This document shows, one piece after another, positions 60,468 to 64,000 of a DNA stretch of 64,000 bases. Source of the stretch: Affinundibacterium macrobrachii (GTDB taxonomy: Bacteria > Pseudomonadota > Gammaproteobacteria > Burkholderiales > Burkholderiaceae_D); the NCBI RefSeq assembly GCF_014652415.1, contig NZ_BMYT01000006.1, forward strand, positions 176,862-240,861, in the 5' to 3' direction. The position numbers were made by a program, and so were the translations under genes. How positions within the stretch are numbered: position 1 is the first letter of the stretch; each line of letters starts with the position of its first letter. Under the pieces are notes generated by a model. The model was not told where the DNA came from, made no database searches, and was given only the letters and a program-made list of their open reading frames with translations.

Positions 60468-62351
60468 TTACTTCTTGTCTTGTTTTAGCTTGTTTGCCCA
60501 AGCCAGCATTTCACTTTCTAAGATGGATAAGGGCACCGAGCCTAGGCTCAATAGCTTATCGTGAAACGCTTTGATATCAAACTTTTCGCCGAGTATGGTG
60601 TTTATTTTTTGCCGTACTTCGCGAATTTTAATTTCGCCTAATTTGTAGGCTAATGCTTGTCCTGGCCATGAAATGTAGCGATCAATTTCTGTAGTGATTT
60701 CATGTTCTGAAAGTGCGGTATTGTCACGCATGAATTGTAGCGCTTGATCACGCGTCCAGCCCTTTGCATGCATGCCAGTATCGACCACCAGACGCGAAGC
60801 ACGCCACATTTCGTAAACTAAACGACCGAAGTGATGGTAGGGTGTTTCATAGAATCCCATCTCGACGCCCAGATGCTCAGCATACAGTGCCCAGCCCTCA
60901 CCGAAGGCGGAAATATAAGCATTGCGTCTAAATTCGGGTTGTTCTGCTTGTTCACCCGCTAAGGCGATCTGCAAGTGGTGCCCTGGTACTGCTTCATGTA
61001 AAGTTAAGGCAGGCAATGCCCACATTGGACGCTGATTGAGTAATGAGGTATTGACCCAGTAATTTGATGGACGTTTAGGATCGCCACTACCCGCATAGCG
61101 ACCTGCGGTATAAGTCGGTGCGATGTCAGCTGGAACTGCTTGAATGCCATAAGGCTTACGTGGCAATTGCCCAAAATAGCGGATCAACATTCCATCTGCC
61201 TTTTTCGCCCAATATGATGCCTCCGCTAATAATTCGTGGGGTGTCTTTGCATAGAATTGTGGATCAGTGCGTAGAAAGTGTAGGAATGCTTTGAAGTCGC
61301 CATTGAACTTCAATTCCGCAATAATTTTTTCCATATCGCTGCGTATGCGCGCAACTTCTGTTAGGCCAATGTTATGGATTTCTTCTGGTGTATTTTCTAA
61401 AGTGGTGTATTCAAAAATCTGTGCTTGATAGAAAGCTTTGCCGTTTGGAAGATCGTAGGCGGCAATTGATTTTCTTGCTTTCGGCATGTATTCGTTGCGT
61501 ATGAATTCATATAAATTTTGATACGCAGGAATTACCTTGTCAGCGATAACGCTTCTTGCCTTCTTCTGTAATTCCGTTTGTTGTGCGGCTGAAATCGATG
61601 CAGGAAGCTGGGTAAATGCTTTAAAAAATACGCTGTTATCAACGCTGGTCGTTAGGTGTTTTTGAATACTTGCATCACGTCCGATTAACACTACTTGAGG
61701 CATCGTCATTCCACGTTCCATTCCAAGCTTCATCAATGCAATTTTCTGTGAAAAAGTTTGTGGAATGCTCGCCATTTGTTTAATAAAGCGCTCACAACTT
61801 TTTACACTAACGCAGCGCGTTGATTCCGCAGCGCCTGCGGTGCTAGCCCAAAACTGGCTATCCGAATTGAAGGTCAGTAGATGTGCGTTGAGCGTTGTTG
61901 CATTGATGCGATTAGTGAGTTGGTCGGCAAATATTTTGTAGTTGATGCGTGACTCACTCGAAAGCAGTGCAGGATTAATTTTCTTTAGATCTTCCGATAA
62001 ATTACGCCACATTTTTAGGCGGCGCTGTTCTGCCTCATCGCTATAATCGGCTTGCGTGATCTCATCTTCATCATCCGCTGCACGACGACCAGGAAATTCC
62101 TTATTTCTGTACGCAGTTTCTTTCTGATATAGCGTTTTGAAATTGAGTTCTGCCTTGGCTTGCTCAGATTGATTGGCGACACCACTGACCTTAATCGTTT
62201 GTTCCGCAGCTTGTACATTTGAAATGCCGCTGGTATTCCATATTCCTGCGCAAAAAATCAGGCTGATGGCAATGCTAATGCCTGTACGCTTAGTCGTCGG
62301 TGTTGTGCTCTGCGAGATTTGAGAGGTAATAGAATTTCTGTGCTGATGCAT
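60468..62351 (-). CDS. DUF885-family secreted protein, 627 aa
   Basis: From the ATG at 62351 (GGAGAAATT directly upstream) the protein starts with a signal peptide (ISIAISLIFCAGIWNTSG region). The zinc site TLHEAVPGHHLQIAL (HExxPGHH) near residue 480 is the hallmark of DUF885, a family of predicted metallohydrolases. Other family segments are DLPNGKAFYQ and SAFGEGWALYAEHLG. The substrate is unknown. Convergent to the S9 peptidase gene. Confidence 0.87.
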   Translation of the reverse strand: MHQHRNSITSQISQSTTPTTKRTGISIAISLIFCAGIWNTSGISNVQAAEQTIKVSGVANQSEQAKAELNFKTLYQKETAYRNKEFPGRRAADDEDEITQADYSDEAEQRRLKMWRNLSEDLKKINPALLSSESRINYKIFADQLTNRINATTLNAHLLTFNSDSQFWASTAGAAESTRCVSVKSCERFIKQMASIPQTFSQKIALMKLGMERGMTMPQVVLIGRDASIQKHLTTSVDNSVFFKAFTQLPASISAAQQTELQKKARSVIADKVIPAYQNLYEFIRNEYMPKARKSIAAYDLPNGKAFYQAQIFEYTTLENTPEEIHNIGLTEVARIRSDMEKIIAELKFNGDFKAFLHFLRTDPQFYAKTPHELLAEASYWAKKADGMLIRYFGQLPRKPYGIQAVPADIAPTYTAGRYAGSGDPKRPSNYWVNTSLLNQRPMWALPALTLHEAVPGHHLQIALAGEQAEQPEFRRNAYISAFGEGWALYAEHLGVEMGFYETPYHHFGRLVYEMWRASRLVVDTGMHAKGWTRDQALQFMRDNTALSEHEITTEIDRYISWPGQALAYKLGEIKIREVRQKINTILGEKFDIKAFHDKLLSLGSVPLSILESEMLAWANKLKQDKK

Positions 62352-62586
62352 AATTTCTCCGAAGTTGAGGTGAAGCAAGAAGTTCGAATAAATGAGGTGA
62401 TGCTTAGATATACCAAGAATATACCTGAGTGTATGTGCAAAGTCTGATTGCTTAAAACTAAATTAGTTCATTGTTGCGGAAACGCGGAAAAATTTATATT
62501 CAAGAAACAAATGTGCGTGAGTATTAGACAGTATCTGAGTCGCTTGCTACACTGAAATTCAATATAAATTATTTTAAATATTTTGA

Positions 62587-63333
62587 ATGACAACACTAGC
62601 TTCTTATACCGCTAACTTCTGGTCGCATGCCGAGTTAGGTGCGAATACGATTATCTTTCTCAACTTGACTGGCGCTTTGTTGCTGGGATTTGTTGTCGGT
62701 TACGAACGATCCTATCATGGTAGGGCGGCCGGAATGCGTACCTACGGTTTGGTTTGTATGGCGTCTGCCGCGCTGGTCGTGATTGCGGGATATCCAGATT
62801 TCTGGTTTGGTGGCAGAGCCTTGTCTCCCGTTGCTTTAGATCCATCGAGAACCATACAAGGCGTAGTTACCGGCATCGGTTTCCTAGGAGCTGGTGTGAT
62901 CATGAAAGAGGGTTTTAGCATTAGTGGCTTGACTACAGCCGCTTCGCTTTGGGCTTCCTCCGCGATTGGTATCTTAGTTGGAGTTGGCTTTTATGCTGCG
63001 GCGATCTTGTTAGCTTTTTTGTCGGCCGCCTGCATGATTTGGGTTTTCAAGTTAGAAGCATGGCTACCAGCACGTCAAGCAATCTCCATCGTGATGCAAT
63101 TTAAAGAAGGTTTTGTTGCGAGTGAGACAGCGATACGTCAATTAGCGATGGCGCGCGGCTACGAAGTCGCTGGAGGGACGATCATCATCTCATCAAAAGA
63201 TGGTCGAACCGAGTGGCGCTTTGTTGCGGTCGCGTTAAATCGAAAGCAAGCCACCTCAATTAGTGCCTTGTCGGAAGAAATGAATAAATTTGAGGGTTTG
63301 GTTTCTTACCAGTTGGCACACGCGAGAAATTAA
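62587..63333 (+). CDS. MgtC/SapB-family membrane protein
   Basis: A 248-aa protein with hydrophobic segments typical of MgtC: IIFLNLTGALLLGFVVGYER, RTYGLVCMASAALVVIAGY, GVVTGIGFLGAGVIMKEG and GLTTAASLWASSAIGILVGV, followed by a soluble ACT-like C-terminal domain from about residue 160. MgtC modulates magnesium homeostasis and acid adaptation. The segment RAAGMRTY is conserved in the family. No regulatory leader is recognised. Confidence 0.88.
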   Translation: MTTLASYTANFWSHAELGANTIIFLNLTGALLLGFVVGYERSYHGRAAGMRTYGLVCMASAALVVIAGYPDFWFGGRALSPVALDPSRTIQGVVTGIGFLGAGVIMKEGFSISGLTTAASLWASSAIGILVGVGFYAAAILLAFLSAACMIWVFKLEAWLPARQAISIVMQFKEGFVASETAIRQLAMARGYEVAGGTIIISSKDGRTEWRFVAVALNRKQATSISALSEEMNKFEGLVSYQLAHARN

Positions 63334-63425
63334 CTAAGTGATTGAATTGTAAGTATAAAAGAGAATTTTCCTAATTTTCGCTGGAAATTTTTATCTAAAA
63401 AGTGCGAGAGAGATTTAAAAAGCTA

Positions 63426-63454
63426 TTGACAGTTAAATCGAACATCTCCATAAT
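63426..63454 (+). promoter_or_regulatory. Promoter of the tRNA-Tyr-Gly-Thr-tuf operon
   Basis: A perfect -35 TTGACA (63426-63431), 17-bp spacing and a -10 CATAAT (63449-63454). A GC-rich discriminator (TTCGGGGTT) follows, as is usual for stringently controlled stable-RNA operons. tRNA-Tyr begins 13 bp after the -10. Confidence 0.88.
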
Positions 63455-63467
63455 TCGGGGTTCCCTG

Positions 63468-63552
<85 letters not shown>

Positions 63553-63596
63553 GGCAGAATTTAGCGGCTGAGGTTATTGTCGGATCAGTTTCGTAC

Positions 63597-63670
63597 GCGG
63601 GTGTAGCTCAATGGTAGAGCCGAAGCCTTCCAAGCTTAAGACGAGGGTTCGATTCCCTTCACCCGCTCCA
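63597..63670 (+). tRNA. tRNA-Gly (TCC)
   Basis: 74 nt with encoded CCA. The anticodon loop is CTTCCAA (TCC). Its acceptor GCGGGTG pairs with the ...CACCCGC end. It is 44 bp from tRNA-Tyr. Confidence 0.96.
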
Positions 63671-63711
63671 AGTTTAAAGTTTTGTAGGTGCATGTGGTTT
63701 GTGCAAGTGCT

Positions 63712-63786
<75 letters not shown>

Positions 63787-63877
63787 GAGTAGTTTTAAAT
63801 CATCGTCTTCGCATTGTTATTGTCAGGCGTGTGTCTGATAGCTTAAGAAGATCTCTCACAATCGTTAGGAGTCTAAA

Positions 63878-64000
63878 ATGGCAAAAGGTAAGTTTGAACG
63901 CACCAAGCCGCACGTTAACGTCGGTACAATTGGTCACGTGGATCACGGTAAAACGACATTGACAGCAGCGATTGCGACAGTATTGTCTGCAAAATTCGGC
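63878..64000 (+). CDS. tuf: Elongation factor Tu, 5' end (cut by the window edge)
   Basis: The first 41 codons read [20 protein letters not shown], then [16 protein letters not shown], containing the G1 GTP-binding motif [14 protein letters not shown] lies 5-6 nt before the ATG. EF-Tu brings aminoacyl-tRNA to the ribosome. The gene continues past the window and is co-transcribed with the three tRNAs. Confidence 0.97.

Overview
The window reads as a betaproteobacterial chromosome, most likely Oxalobacteraceae (Undibacterium/Herminiimonas-like). This rests on recognisable core blocks: lptD-surA-pdxA-rsmA, murU-amgK, glyQ-glyS-gmhB-plsC, and tRNA-Tyr/Gly/Thr followed by tuf. The placement comes from gene content and order as I remember them, not from a database search.

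Positions 1 to about 22,720 are accessory DNA: the right-hand part of an integrated element. It ends with a tyrosine recombinase gene next to the 3' end of a tRNA-Phe gene, and its left end lies outside the window. From left to right it holds: (i) about 935 nt of dense, gene-free, hairpin-rich sequence closed by a strong intrinsic terminator, best explained as a giant structured non-coding RNA of the GOLLD/ROOL kind; (ii) an IncQ-plasmid-like replication pair, RepC and RepA, with a small translationally coupled ORF ahead of repA; (iii) small accessory genes, including a 43-aa membrane peptide and a Sel1-repeat protein behind a duplicated promoter-like element; (iv) an array of GCATAC-type hexamers phased every 21-23 bp, which looks like an iteron origin or a multi-site operator; (v) a P-loop ATPase; (vi) an HNH-like protein; (vii) a two-gene operon encoding a small basic protein and a 1947-aa Cap4-like nuclease/STAND NTPase resembling Avs antiphage sensors; (viii) an unknown 312-aa gene divergent from a three-gene cassette (small sigma-70-like factor, 130-aa protein, ImmA/IrrE metallopeptidase); (ix) the integrase and its repeat-rich att-side region. 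Together this looks like a plasmid-derived integrative element carrying anti-phage cargo. No relaxase, conjugation apparatus, transposase or CRISPR array is visible.

From about 22,720 to 64,000 the content is housekeeping: tRNA-Phe; two UbiH-family hydroxylases; a DsbC-like disulfide isomerase; a MobA-like nucleotidyltransferase; an M61 peptidase; the MurU/AmgK cell-wall recycling pair; the divergent lptD-surA-pdxA-rsmA block that links outer-membrane biogenesis, pyridoxal phosphate synthesis and ribosome maturation; pgi; gloA; a transglutaminase-like protein; an AraC regulator; a YgjP-like metalloprotein; plsC; gmhB; both glycyl-tRNA synthetase subunits; a cytochrome c; small envelope proteins; an RNase D-like exonuclease; two paralogous secreted S9 peptidases; an ArsC-like protein; a DUF885 protein; MgtC/SapB; and a tRNA-Tyr-Gly-Thr-tuf operon with a near-consensus promoter.

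The strongest candidates for undescribed biology are the giant RNA at the left edge, the phased repeat array with the IncQ-like Rep proteins, the Cap4-STAND operon, and the sigma/ImmA cassette with its divergent partner.
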